A stretch of DNA of 64,000 nucleotides from Solibaculum_A intestinale (GTDB lineage Bacteria > Bacillota > Clostridia > Oscillospirales > Acutalibacteraceae): contig NZ_JBBMFD010000009.1 in NCBI RefSeq assembly GCF_040096205.1, positions 39,894 through 103,893 on the forward strand, given 5' to 3'. Below, one piece after another: positions 51,713 through 60,556 of the stretch. Below the pieces are notes generated by a model. The model had not been told where the DNA came from, searched no databases, and saw nothing but the letters and a program-made list of their open reading frames with translations. The first letter of the stretch is position 1. The number at the start of each line of letters is the position of its first letter. Made by a program: the position numbers and the translations under genes.

Positions 51713-54700
51713 ATGAACAAACACGTAAAACGCGTTGGGTCATTGGTCCTGACCATGTCGATGCTGACTTCGGCTGGTTTGATGATGACTACCAATGCGG
51801 CGTCAACCGATCTGAGCTCGGACGGGCTGCGCTCGATGGAGTATTTGGATCGCGGCCTGGTGGCAGCTGAGACGGCTGACGGCATCTTCCTGAGTTGGCG
51901 TTTCCTGGGCAACGAGCCCGACGGCATCTCTTGGAATGTTTACCGTGACGGTGCGCTGATCGCCACCATCAATCCCCATGACGTTCAGCCGGAGAGCGAT
52001 TATGACACCAACCCCGGCGTCGTCAAAGAGAACACCACTCCGACCAACTACACCGATCCCGACGGCACCATCAGCTCCGTGTATGAAGTTGCCCCGGTTA
52101 TCGACGGCGTAGAAGGCCGCAAAGAGGGCCTGTGCGTGCCGATGCTGTCCTCCCTGGAGGGAAGATCCGGCCAGGAAAACAGAGGCGCTGTGCAGTATAT
52201 CCAGATGAAGCCCGCTCCCGATCCCATCCCGCTGGTCAACTTCGAGTACCGCGGCAAGATCGTCGGCCCTGGCAGCACCATTGGTGGAAACGATGCAAAG
52301 ACCTGGGCGATTTCGGAAGACAATCAGGAGAGCTGGTACCGTGTTGACATGGATCTGCTTCGTGCGTTCCGCGAGCCCCATGACAACAAGACGGCAGTCA
52401 CCCAGGAAGATTTGAACGGCTGGATTGCCAAGCTCAACGAGTACAATGGCGAAGACTGGCAGCCGAGGAACGTGCTCAACAACGGCATCATCAGCGATGC
52501 GCTGTATTATGAGCTGGAAGCCAAGTTCATCCAGTACGTGGAAGAGCTTGACTGCGGCACCAGCCTCCCCTATGCCCATAACGAGGACGGCTCCATCATG
52601 ACCACCATGAGCGGCAAGTTCACGACCCAGGATATGTCCGTGGGTGATTTCGATGGCGACGGCCAGTATGAAATCGTGGTGAAATGGCGTACCAACAGCC
52701 AAGACCCGATGTATTCCGACCCGATCTACAGCCCGAAGAACCTGACTGCGGGCACCGAGTACATCGATGTGTACAAGCTCGACGGCACCCTGCTGTTCCG
52801 CGTAGACATGGGTTACAACGTTGCAGCTTCCAACGACCATGAAACCAACCTGTTTGTGCAGGATTTCGATGGCGATGGCAAGAGCGAACTGATCCTGAAG
52901 ACCAACCCCGGTACCCGTATCGGTAACTGGAGCGAGGAAGCGCAGGATGTTATTTATCCGAACACCCTTGAAACTGTAGTCGGCGGCGAGGACGGCCTGA
53001 AGTCCACCACCGATGCATTCAAGCAGTATTTTGCAGAGGGCAACGACGAAGCGCTGGACACCTACTGGGGCGTTCTCAATAGCTTCGACATCTGCTACCG
53101 CAGCCCCACAGCTGGCGGCGGTAACGACGGCCCGAACGATCCGGCTCAGAAGGCCTGGATTAAATCCTATCATGTCGGCCGCATGGGCGAGATGAAGGAT
53201 GGTAAGGAATATGTCACCGCTTTCGAGTGGGATGCAGAATCCGGCGAAGGTATTATCGTTGACAGCGACGAGTATCGTTTTGCTTACACGGCGGGCAGCG
53301 TTGACGGGGAAGACTGGGCGATGGATCCCATGACCCAGCGCGGCAACTTCTGCTACATCACGCAGCCGGCTCCTGGCACCGATACCCTTGACAGCTATAA
53401 GACCCAGATCATGGCTGAAAAAGAACAGTACTGGCTGGAGAATCCGTGGAAACATTCTGTCTGGGGCGATGCACAGGGTAACCGTCCGAACCGCTGGGCG
53501 GGTGCTACTGGTTCCCTCGACGGCGAGAACTACTATGCTGTCATTCAGCGTGGTTACTATCAGAGAACCACTGCTTCCGCTTACTACATTGTCGATGGCG
53601 AGCTCGTTGAGAAGGCATACTTTGACACCGAAGATCCGGCTTGCCGCGTCCTCGGCGATGACAAGGAGCTCTACTACAGCCGCGGCAACCACTTTGCTGA
53701 GTGCGCCGACCTTGACGGCGACGGCAAGGATGAGTTCGTGCTGAAGGCTATGAAGCTGAAGCTGGACGAAGAGAAAGGCTTGCTCCTGCCTTACGTCATC
53801 AACGGCGACGTCTTCATGACCGTGGAAGCCATGGACGGCAAACTGATGGAAGCTGGCTATGAAATCATCAGCGACGAAACCCGCAACAATCCTCTCAACA
53901 GATGGGCTCCGCTCAACCACGGTGACCGCAGCGCCTTGCTCCCGGTCGACAAGACCAACAAGATCATGCAGTTCACCGGTATCGAAGAGTACATCTGGGA
54001 CGACAAGAACACTGGTAAGCAGCTCGGCTGGCTGCCTGGACCGAACACCTTCGATCCGCAGAAGGGCCTGCGCATTGGCGAAGACGGCGAACTGGTTTAT
54101 GAGAACGCCATCCTCTACGGCTCCTTCACCGGCAACGACGACGAAGGTTCTGTGGCAGGTAACTTCTCCAACAAGTGGCCGGGCGCCCAGGCTGGCGACT
54201 CCAGCGCTACGAAGAACGTCAGAAGCATGGTGACCGGCGAAGTGCTGACCACCACCAATACCGCCCGCGGCATTGGCCAGGGTGAGAACGCCGTCTGGTT
54301 TGGCAGCGGCTTGACCCATATGGCGGTCAACGGTGCGAATATCCATGACATCGACGATGAGACCTTTGCAGTATCCAATTACCTGCAGACCGGCCTGCGC
54401 TCTACTGGTTCCAAGAGCACTCCGACCTTGAAGGCGGATTTCTATGGTGACTGGCGTGAAGAGCTGATCTACACCAATTCTGCTGGCGATCAGCTGGCCA
54501 TCGTGACCACTTTGGCCCCGACTGAGTATGGTATCCGTACTCTGATGCACGATCCGATGTACCGCAATGGTGTTGCCAACCAGAACATTTCCTACAACCA
54601 GTGTGGATTTGCCAGCTTCTACCTCGGCGACGAGGCGGAATTGCCGGCACAGAGAACCGATATCTATGTCCCGACCAACCCGCTCAACGACGTGACGGCT

Positions 54701-55294
54701 TCTACTGATAAGGCTGTTTACGATGTCAACGAGACCATCACGGTTACCGTCAATACGGATGATTCCGTAACGAGAGTTGGCCTGGCCAACGAGTCCGGCG
54801 ATCCCTTGGCGGTTGCTGGTTCTTACGACGGCGTTGACAATGGCGACGGCACCAAGACCTTCACCATTACCTTCGCTCTTGGCACTCCGGGCGACCGTGT
54901 CATGACGGTCCTGACGGCTGGCGAAGATTATCAGCTGGGTTCCACCGGTACGACCATCGCCTTCACCGTCAGCAGAGAGCCTCTTGCTCCCTCTCAGGGC
55001 AACGATCCGCAGGCGATCTCCGCTAAGATCGTTTCCGGTTCCATGAAGGTTAACGAACCGATTACCTTCGAGATCAAGACCAATGATGACGTGACCAAGG
55101 TTGCGTTCTTCAACGAGAACGGCGCTGGCCTGTGCTCCACCACTTCCTATGTGGATGATGACGGAGTCCGCACCTGGACGCTGTCCATCTCGATGGGTTC
55201 TACCGGCAAGCGTACTCTGGATCTCAAGTACCAGGGTGCTGACGGCCAGTGGATCGATTCTGATCTGAGCGTTTCCTTCACTCTTACCAAATAA
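51713..55294 (+). CDS. Secreted PL11-type rhamnogalacturonan lyase, enlarged
   Basis: A 1193-residue secreted protein with a signal peptide (about 1-32). A PL11 rhamnogalacturonan-lyase propeller covers about residues 38-985: YLDRGLVAAETADGIFLSWR at the start, calcium-binding FDGDGQYE and DFDGDGKSE loops, and SFYLGDEAELPAQRTD near the end. Typical PL11 catalytic units have about 600 residues, so this one has large insertions (for example about 205-300 and 420-460). Two related 90-residue beta modules follow (about 1000-1090 and 1105-1193). It would cleave pectin rhamnogalacturonan I outside the cell. ATG 51713 follows AGGAGGGAG; there is no wall anchor. Confidence 0.85.
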   Translation: MNKHVKRVGSLVLTMSMLTSAGLMMTTNAASTDLSSDGLRSMEYLDRGLVAAETADGIFLSWRFLGNEPDGISWNVYRDGALIATINPHDVQPESDYDTNPGVVKENTTPTNYTDPDGTISSVYEVAPVIDGVEGRKEGLCVPMLSSLEGRSGQENRGAVQYIQMKPAPDPIPLVNFEYRGKIVGPGSTIGGNDAKTWAISEDNQESWYRVDMDLLRAFREPHDNKTAVTQEDLNGWIAKLNEYNGEDWQPRNVLNNGIISDALYYELEAKFIQYVEELDCGTSLPYAHNEDGSIMTTMSGKFTTQDMSVGDFDGDGQYEIVVKWRTNSQDPMYSDPIYSPKNLTAGTEYIDVYKLDGTLLFRVDMGYNVAASNDHETNLFVQDFDGDGKSELILKTNPGTRIGNWSEEAQDVIYPNTLETVVGGEDGLKSTTDAFKQYFAEGNDEALDTYWGVLNSFDICYRSPTAGGGNDGPNDPAQKAWIKSYHVGRMGEMKDGKEYVTAFEWDAESGEGIIVDSDEYRFAYTAGSVDGEDWAMDPMTQRGNFCYITQPAPGTDTLDSYKTQIMAEKEQYWLENPWKHSVWGDAQGNRPNRWAGATGSLDGENYYAVIQRGYYQRTTASAYYIVDGELVEKAYFDTEDPACRVLGDDKELYYSRGNHFAECADLDGDGKDEFVLKAMKLKLDEEKGLLLPYVINGDVFMTVEAMDGKLMEAGYEIISDETRNNPLNRWAPLNHGDRSALLPVDKTNKIMQFTGIEEYIWDDKNTGKQLGWLPGPNTFDPQKGLRIGEDGELVYENAILYGSFTGNDDEGSVAGNFSNKWPGAQAGDSSATKNVRSMVTGEVLTTTNTARGIGQGENAVWFGSGLTHMAVNGANIHDIDDETFAVSNYLQTGLRSTGSKSTPTLKADFYGDWREELIYTNSAGDQLAIVTTLAPTEYGIRTLMHDPMYRNGVANQNISYNQCGFASFYLGDEAELPAQRTDIYVPTNPLNDVTASTDKAVYDVNETITVTVNTDDSVTRVGLANESGDPLAVAGSYDGVDNGDGTKTFTITFALGTPGDRVMTVLTAGEDYQLGSTGTTIAFTVSREPLAPSQGNDPQAISAKIVSGSMKVNEPITFEIKTNDDVTKVAFFNENGAGLCSTTSYVDDDGVRTWTLSISMGSTGKRTLDLKYQGADGQWIDSDLSVSFTLTK

Positions 55295-55334
55295 GAGTAA
55301 GTGACAATCGGATATTCCTTGTAAAAGGAACGAT

Positions 55335-55371
55335 AACGCCCCGTACATCATGTGCGGGGCGTTTGGTTTTT
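55335..55371 (+). terminator. Terminator after the PL11 gene
   Basis: A 13-bp stem with one wobble pair (55335-55347 with 55351-55363) is followed by TGGTTTTTT. Confidence 0.9.
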
Positions 55372-55762
55372 TCGATGAAGCGGATGTCTTAGGATAGGGA
55401 CTGCATCGGCAACGCAATGCAAGAGCAGGAAGGAATCTGTATGTGAATCGTAGGGGAGGAAAGGCTGGAAAGCAAACGGGCGGTGTAAGTAAAAATCCGA
55501 GGGGGCTTTTTGATGGTTTCCTGCCCTCCTAAGAAGAGAACTGGTAATCTTGTGAAAAACAGCTCCAAGCTTTATCTGCTTGGAGCCATTTGCTTTTATC
55601 CATGCAAAAAACACATATAAAAAGATGAAATATAGGTATTAGACCTTCAAATAAACCCATCTTATAATAAAAATAAAGCTGTATGGGGAGTACCTTCCCT
55701 ATAAAATTTGAGACCGCAGTTTTCCCGTGCTTCTCTGCGGTGTCAGACAGGAGGCAGTACAA
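55372..55762. other. Gene-free stretch with a second hairpin
   Basis: About 390 bp with no credible gene. It contains a perfect 9-bp stem, GCTCCAAGC/GCTTGGAGC (55562-55570 with 55578-55586). On the minus strand the hairpin is followed by GTTTTTC, so it could stop minus-strand transcripts, although no gene on that strand ends here. AT-rich sequence at 55,610-55,690 may contain the flavodoxin promoter, but no clear consensus pair was found. Confidence 0.5.
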
Positions 55763-56494
55763 ATGAAAAAAATCGGTTCTCTTTTATTCGCATTTACTTT
55801 GGTTTTTTCTCTTGCCGCTTGCAATAACAAGGATGATCCAGGGGCAACCTCTTTTGAGCTGTCCGAGACCGTATCCCGGCCGGTAACGTCGAATGCAAGT
55901 TCTACGGAAGCAGGAGGAGAGGAAAGCCATACGAGCATCGGCCAAGAAGAACCCGGCAGCAATGTCCTGGTGGCCTACTTCTCCTGGGCAGACAACGCCG
56001 TATTAGCAGACGACGTGGATGCAATTTCTTCTCCCAGTGTAATTCCGCCCGGAAATGTGCAGCAGCTGGCGGGCTGGGTGCAGGAGGAAACCGGCGGCGA
56101 TCTGTTTTCCATCCAGGTAACGGATCCCTATCCCAGTGATTGGGACGAATGCTTAGCACGGGCCAACCAAGAACGGGGCGATAACGCCCGTCCAGAGCTT
56201 ACAAGAGAGGTAGAACGTCTGGATCAGTACGACACGGTGTTCCTCGGTTATCCAAACTGGTGGTATGGCGTTCCCATGGCCTTGCTCACTTTCCTGGAAC
56301 AAAATGATCTCTCCGGCAAGCAGGTGTATCTGTTCTGCTCCCACGGCACCGGTGGCTTGGCAAACAGTGTAGAGCTTATTACGCAGGCCGCGCCCGGTGC
56401 CACGATTTCGGATAACATCTTCGACTGTTACGAGGAGGATGCCTCCTCCTCACAGGGAGAGATCCAAAGCTGGATGGCGGAACTTGGATATTGA
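55763..56494 (+). CDS. Lipoprotein flavodoxin
   Basis: A 243-residue lipoprotein with lipobox SLAAC (Cys20) and an acidic/Ser linker (about 25-70). A flavodoxin fold follows (about 75-243): the first strand VLVAYFSWADN provides the phosphate loop, GYPNWWYGVPMAL is the flavin-side aromatic loop, and CSHGTGG is the third FMN contact. Flavodoxins bind FMN and carry electrons. Having a lipid anchor puts this one outside the membrane. ATG 55763 follows GACAGGAGG; an open frame to 55727 lacks a ribosome site. It shares an 18-bp gap with the next lipoprotein gene, so they form an operon. Confidence 0.88.
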   Translation: MKKIGSLLFAFTLVFSLAACNNKDDPGATSFELSETVSRPVTSNASSTEAGGEESHTSIGQEEPGSNVLVAYFSWADNAVLADDVDAISSPSVIPPGNVQQLAGWVQEETGGDLFSIQVTDPYPSDWDECLARANQERGDNARPELTREVERLDQYDTVFLGYPNWWYGVPMALLTFLEQNDLSGKQVYLFCSHGTGGLANSVELITQAAPGATISDNIFDCYEEDASSSQGEIQSWMAELGY

Positions 56495-56512
56495 TGATGG
56501 GAGGATGGAAAG

Positions 56513-57040
56513 ATGAGAAAATTATGTTGCCTTTCGGCATTGTTCCTGTTGGCAATGGGATTTTCCGCTTGTGGAACGGAAAGCTGTGGATCGTCGGTAC
56601 CTTCAGCACCAGATTCTTCCGTTGCTGAACCGGCCAATCCGGCTTCGGCCATGGAAGAAGAGCCTGCGCTTTCAGAAGAACCGGAAAATACAGTGCGACG
56701 GATTTCGGTACAGTTTGGAGAAGGAACGATCGTCTATGAGCTCAACGACGGTACGGCAGCCGTTTCCCTTTATGAGCAGCTGCCCCTTACCGTCGAAGTA
56801 GAAGATTACAGCACCAACGAGAAAATTTTTTACCCGCCTGAGGAACTGGACATCAGCGCTTGTCCCCTAGCGGAAGGTGGAGCCGGGACATTGGCCTATT
56901 ACGCTGCCTGGGGAGATGTGGTGATGTTTTATGGCGACTACAATGAGAATTCCTCTCTCTTTGAATTGGGACAAGTTATCTCCGGAGAAGAACGAATCGG
57001 CCAAATGTCTGGCACTATCACCATTGATGCAGTAGAATAA
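56513..57040 (+). CDS. Cyclophilin-like-fold lipoprotein
   Basis: A 175-residue lipoprotein with lipobox GFSAC (Cys20), a short acidic linker, then a cyclophilin-like domain (about 62-175). This is the small bacterial family often found beside flavodoxin genes. Visible signposts are ISVQFGEGTIVYELND near the start and YYAAWGDVVMFYGDY in the middle, both shared by this family. It is probably co-transcribed with the lipoprotein flavodoxin. The biochemical role of the family is not established; a partnership with flavin transfer on the cell surface is inference. Confidence 0.8.
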   Translation: MRKLCCLSALFLLAMGFSACGTESCGSSVPSAPDSSVAEPANPASAMEEEPALSEEPENTVRRISVQFGEGTIVYELNDGTAAVSLYEQLPLTVEVEDYSTNEKIFYPPEELDISACPLAEGGAGTLAYYAAWGDVVMFYGDYNENSSLFELGQVISGEERIGQMSGTITIDAVE

Positions 57041-57114
57041 TCTGAAAAAGAGACCATAAGGAGGAAGAAAACGAAGAAAATAAAATATTACCGTATCTGT
57101 TTTATGTACGGCTT

Positions 57115-57477
57115 TCACTTCCATTTATCTTCCTTATGCACTTTTTCAGCAATGCGGTTTTGTCTTTCTTCTTTGAAATAGGAGTATTGTTCCATTCCAG
57201 AATGAATCAATTTATCCAAATTTACCAGTATCAATAGAATCATACCTCCTATTCCAATTGCACAATACTTTGAAGCATCAGGGCCCGCAGGAGCTTTCAT
57301 TCTTTCTGCATCATAAACAATGATGCCGCTGCTTGTTACTCTTCCTTGCGATATTTCATTTTTATAGTCACGGACCGACTGTATTGAAGTTATCATAAAA
57401 CTTATCATGCCATATATGAACATGACAATAGCAAGAAGAGAGCAAAGAATTCGGCCAACCTTAATTACGTTTTTCAT
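57115..57477 (-). CDS. Small membrane protein, putative immunity partner of RHS-B
   Basis: A 120-residue protein with two hydrophobic helices (about 7-30 and 70-90) and a basic C-terminal tail. AAGGGAATAGT lies before ATG 57477. It follows the RHS-B stop by 19 bp, the expected place of an immunity gene. The two-helix layout, and small membrane proteins next to RHS-C and RHS-D, suggest protection against a membrane-acting toxin. No known family was recognised. Confidence 0.6.
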   Translation of the reverse strand: MKNVIKVGRILCSLLAIVMFIYGMISFMITSIQSVRDYKNEISQGRVTSSGIIVYDAERMKAPAGPDASKYCAIGIGGMILLILVNLDKLIHSGMEQYSYFKEERQNRIAEKVHKEDKWK

Positions 57478-57496
57478 ATACTATTCCCTTCTTTCT

Positions 57497-58436
57497 TTAT
57501 CCTTCAAAAAGAGTCATTACGGAGAAGAATAAATCTTTATTGTATTGATATTTGCCGTTTACCCACACGTAATATTCCTGACCGAACATTACATCTCGTG
57601 ACCAGTCGGTAACAACAAACCTTCCGTCAGATAGTACTGTACTATAATATATGCTTTGACAGCCTTTCATTACAAAGCCGTGAGAGATATAATAATGAGT
57701 ACTATTCCAAACTAGATGCATTTCATCTTTTCTATTGAATAGTATATCAAAGTTTTCAAACATGTTTGCTCCCATAACCATTTCAGAATTACTAAATCCT
57801 GTTTGAAAGTTGGCTGGGGAACCAGCAGGAGTTGTAACTCCAATTGCAATCTGAACTCCAACGGGAGTATAATTATCTGTTACCCACAACACATCGACAC
57901 CTCCGGTTAAGAAACGATAAGAGCCGTTTACTCCGGCATTAATTCCCATACCTTCTAGTTCATAAACGGTATCCGCTCCCCATATAATTCCTACATTTAA
58001 TGTTGCACTGCAGAAAGAGTGCCTCCTAAAAAGCCCGCAGATCCAAAATGGGCATAGTTGCCTTCTCCATCAAAGGCGTAAAAACCGGATGCCTGTCCAC
58101 CGGCCCCACAATAGGCGGATACACCAGTACCAATCGTAACGACCATTCGGCCCGATGGATCAATATATTTGACGGGATTGTTTCTGCAATAAGAGAAGAG
58201 ATTTGTTGTTGAATTTGCAAAGGATAATACTATCTGCATTGACCATACGGCCTATTTCGGGATCATAGTATCTGCCATTTAAATAATAAAGCCCGGACTC
58301 CTCGTCATAGTAGTAACAACGATAACGGAAGGGGTTGAGATGGCCGAGAGTAGAGGACATCGTCCCGGAGACAAGCTCCACCTTGCCCCATGCTTCATAT
58401 GCATATTCTACTACTTGGTTGCCGTCGCTGTCCAGG
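57497..58436 (-). pseudogene. RHS-B: frameshifted orphan RHS tip
   Basis: This is the last part of an RHS gene broken by at least two frameshifts. The core (LGHLNPFRYRCYYYDEESGLYY) runs in one frame to about 58,215. The segment with NLFSYCRNNPVKYIDPSG is in a second frame to 57,997. The tip from about 57,990 to 57,497 is in a third. Joined by eye, the tip is glycine-rich and beta-rich, with DTVYELEGMG and GVDVLW, closely matching RHS-C. At 58,436 the core is cut and joins the S1 gene remnant. It cannot make an intact product. Confidence 0.82.
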
Positions 58437-58515
58437 AAGAAGCGGGCATGTGTAAAGATTATCACCAAGTGGTAATAGACATTACATGACTAAGGCCTGC
58501 CAAACGGCGAGCCTT
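58437..58515 (+). pseudogene. Remnant of an ICE S1-gene 3' end with its terminator
   Basis: Thirteen codons ending in stop (KKRACVKIITKW) match the last codons of the ICE S1 gene (KKLVYAKIIAKW). The similarity continues through the intergenic bases and a decayed copy of the terminator hairpin (58492-58515). It corresponds to 21523-21601. The rest of the S1 gene is absent, replaced by RHS-B. It is not a functional gene. Confidence 0.88.
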
Positions 58516-58530
58516 GCTGGTTCCTTGGCA

Positions 58531-58836
58531 TTAAGCATGTTCAATGAGATATTTAATAATGCTGTAACCATACAATATGGTGAAGAGGCCCAATGACAAC
58601 ATAAGAAGGAAATAGATTAATTGTCCTCTTGCTTTATCTTTTCCCCAATCCGTAATTCTCCAGAAACCTCGGATATAGATCACGGTCATACCTCCGGAAT
58701 CTACCATTGCAAGCCCTGTTATGAGGGGAGGATATATTTTTCCATCCCGTTGTGTAAGCAAGGCAACACAAACAATTATGACAAACCAAACTGCAAACCA
58801 AATCAGGGCCATATAATGATAACGCATAACCTTCAT
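58531..58836 (-). CDS. Small membrane protein in RHS-C cassette
   Basis: This 101-residue protein has three or so hydrophobic stretches (about 8-28, 35-52 and 70-92). It has no recognised family. It ends just after the S1-remnant terminator, so it stands in the same place as the RHS-A lipoprotein does at the first locus. It is likely a second or older immunity gene of the RHS-C cassette. The start is uncertain: ATG 58836 or ATG 58827. Confidence 0.55.
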   Translation of the reverse strand: MKVMRYHYMALIWFAVWFVIIVCVALLTQRDGKIYPPLITGLAMVDSGGMTVIYIRGFWRITDWGKDKARGQLIYFLLMLSLGLFTILYGYSIIKYLIEHA

Positions 58837-58859
58837 AAAATTTTCCCATCTTTTATTTA

Positions 58860-59186
58860 TTACAGCAAATGTACAATTGAATGACTTATAGAAAAAATAC
58901 TAATTAAAAAAGTTATTAATATTCCAGCACAATACACCGGTTTTATTGGTATTCCAAAATTCAAAGGAAAACTCCAATCATTAATTTTTGTATACCCAAT
59001 TGCTAGTTGGAGTCCAGTTCCTCCAAAACCAAGGCCAACAATCAAGGTCAAATAAGCAGTGTTTAAATGAATAATAGAACAATTTATTAATACAGTAAGA
59101 ATGATTATAAAAATAATTGCACCTACTATCCATAACAATGATAAAATCCATGTTTTAAAAAAGTTTCTTTTTTTTAATGTATTCAT
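58860..59186 (-). CDS. Small membrane protein, putative immunity partner of RHS-C
   Basis: This 108-residue protein has three hydrophobic helices (about 12-35, 42-62 and 82-105). GAGGTGAAACT gives a clear ribosome site for ATG 59186, only 9 bp after the RHS-C stop. Tight coupling to the toxin-tip gene makes an immunity role likely, in line with the other RHS tips here. No family recognised. Confidence 0.62.
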   Translation of the reverse strand: MNTLKKRNFFKTWILSLLWIVGAIIFIIILTVLINCSIIHLNTAYLTLIVGLGFGGTGLQLAIGYTKINDWSFPLNFGIPIKPVYCAGILITFLISIFSISHSIVHLL

Positions 59187-59195
59187 AGTTTCACC

Positions 59196-60479
59196 TCATA
59201 TCTTTAATGGAAAGTAGTAATTTGCTGCTCTTTTTACATCAGCATATGTATAGTTAGGGTGTGTCTTAACTGCATTTAATAAAATCTGATTTTCTTGTGG
59301 TGTCAAACCAATTTCAGCATCTACTTGGTCTACTAGAGATCGCAAATGCCCTGATATTGTATGAGTTTGTGTTCTAAATGCATGGCCATCAATTCCGGCG
59401 CCAATACCTACATTACATTCTAAACCTTGTGGATATGCATTCGGATTACTCCCAATATTTGCATTATCCCCCAAAAATAGAACATCAACACCAAGATATG
59501 CGGGAGCACCAATTGAACCCCCTATGGAAAGTCCGGTTCCTTCCAAGTCATAAACGGTATCTACTACCGTAGCTTGAGTTGCTATGCCAGCGCCAATAGA
59601 AAATAATCCAAATCCTCCGCTATCGTCTGTAAAATCGCTGTTGGAAGTTTGGACAACCAGATTGCCGTAGCCGTCCCAATATACACCAATCGAATATGAA
59701 ATACCTATTCCAAATAGTGCATTAATATTAGCGTTGAAGCCAAAAGTCCAATACCCATCTAAATCAATATTATTTATAGGATTATTATCGCAGTACTTGT
59801 ATAGATTTGTAGGTAACGCTTCTTTTGCATATATAAGCCCATCCGCATTGATAAACCGGCAAGTTTCGGGATCGTAGTACCTGGAGTTGAGATAGTAAAG
59901 GCCGGACTCCTCATCGTAGTAATAGCCCCGATAGCGGAAGGGGTTGAGATGGCCCAGAGTTGAGGACATCGTCCCGGAGACAAGCTCCGCCTTGCCCCAT
60001 GCGTCATATGCATATTCTACTACTTGGCTGCCGTTGCTGTCCAGGATTCCGATGATGTCCCCTTGCAGGTTCTTCACATAGTAGTAGCTTTCCCCATCAT
60101 AAAGGAATCCCAGCAGGCTTTCCGTGTCGTCATACAGGAAATCCAAGCGGTCGTCCCCGGTGATCTGGGTCAGGATCGTCGAGCCATTCAAATAGTATTC
60201 CGTCTCAACCCCGTTTACCACCTTCTTCACCCGGATCCCCGAGTCGTTGTAGTGGTAGGTTGCATTTGTCCCGGCCTTCGAGAAGGTGGCCAGCTCCCGC
60301 CCATGCTGCCAGGTGAAGGCTATGCCGTCCCGATAGGTGAGAGGGTTGCCGATCTCGTCGTAGGTGATGGTCTGGCCATTGTAACTGGTCAGCTTGTCCT
60401 TCCAGTTGGCATCTGTGTACCCGTAGACCGCATCCTCAAAGCAGACGCCATCGTTTACATTAATATAAAAACGAAGCAA
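59196..60479 (-). CDS. RHS-C: orphan RHS tip with glycine-rich beta toxin domain
   Basis: The first 14 or so residues are not RHS. From VYGYTDANWKDK on, about 195 residues of RHS core follow to RYYDPETCRFINADG. The variable tip comes next (about 215-427), glycine-rich and beta-rich, with DTVYDLEGTG and GVDVLFLGDN shared with RHS-B, and a helical end. No signal peptide or leader is present, so it looks like a displaced tip that needs recombination into a full-length RHS gene to be delivered. The toxin activity is unknown; the membrane-protein partners hint at membrane damage. Confidence 0.78.
   Translation of the reverse strand: MLRFYINVNDGVCFEDAVYGYTDANWKDKLTSYNGQTITYDEIGNPLTYRDGIAFTWQHGRELATFSKAGTNATYHYNDSGIRVKKVVNGVETEYYLNGSTILTQITGDDRLDFLYDDTESLLGFLYDGESYYYVKNLQGDIIGILDSNGSQVVEYAYDAWGKAELVSGTMSSTLGHLNPFRYRGYYYDEESGLYYLNSRYYDPETCRFINADGLIYAKEALPTNLYKYCDNNPINNIDLDGYWTFGFNANINALFGIGISYSIGVYWDGYGNLVVQTSNSDFTDDSGGFGLFSIGAGIATQATVVDTVYDLEGTGLSIGGSIGAPAYLGVDVLFLGDNANIGSNPNAYPQGLECNVGIGAGIDGHAFRTQTHTISGHLRSLVDQVDAEIGLTPQENQILLNAVKTHPNYTYADVKRAANYYFPLKI
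59838..60432 (-). repeat. RHS core direct repeat, copy 2 (partner 22836-23430)
   Basis: This stretch is colinear with 22836-23430 without gaps, in the same orientation. Similarity stops at about 60,432, where the non-RHS start of RHS-C begins. The shorter RHS-B, RHS-D and RHS-E copies share only its left part. Confidence 0.9.
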
Positions 60480-60556
60480 ATGCTAAAAACATCTGCTCCG
60501 TTTTTAATTGCTTGAGACTTTTGTAGGACTTGCTGACATACAAAATAAATCGAATC

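Noticed and set aside
51803..55417. A 1204-codon open frame on the strand opposite the PL11 lyase
   Set aside because: It lies entirely antisense to a well-supported secreted enzyme, has no recognisable domain, signal or ribosome site, and is explained by the codon bias of the real gene. Similar long antisense frames occur opposite the 41-46 kb gene.
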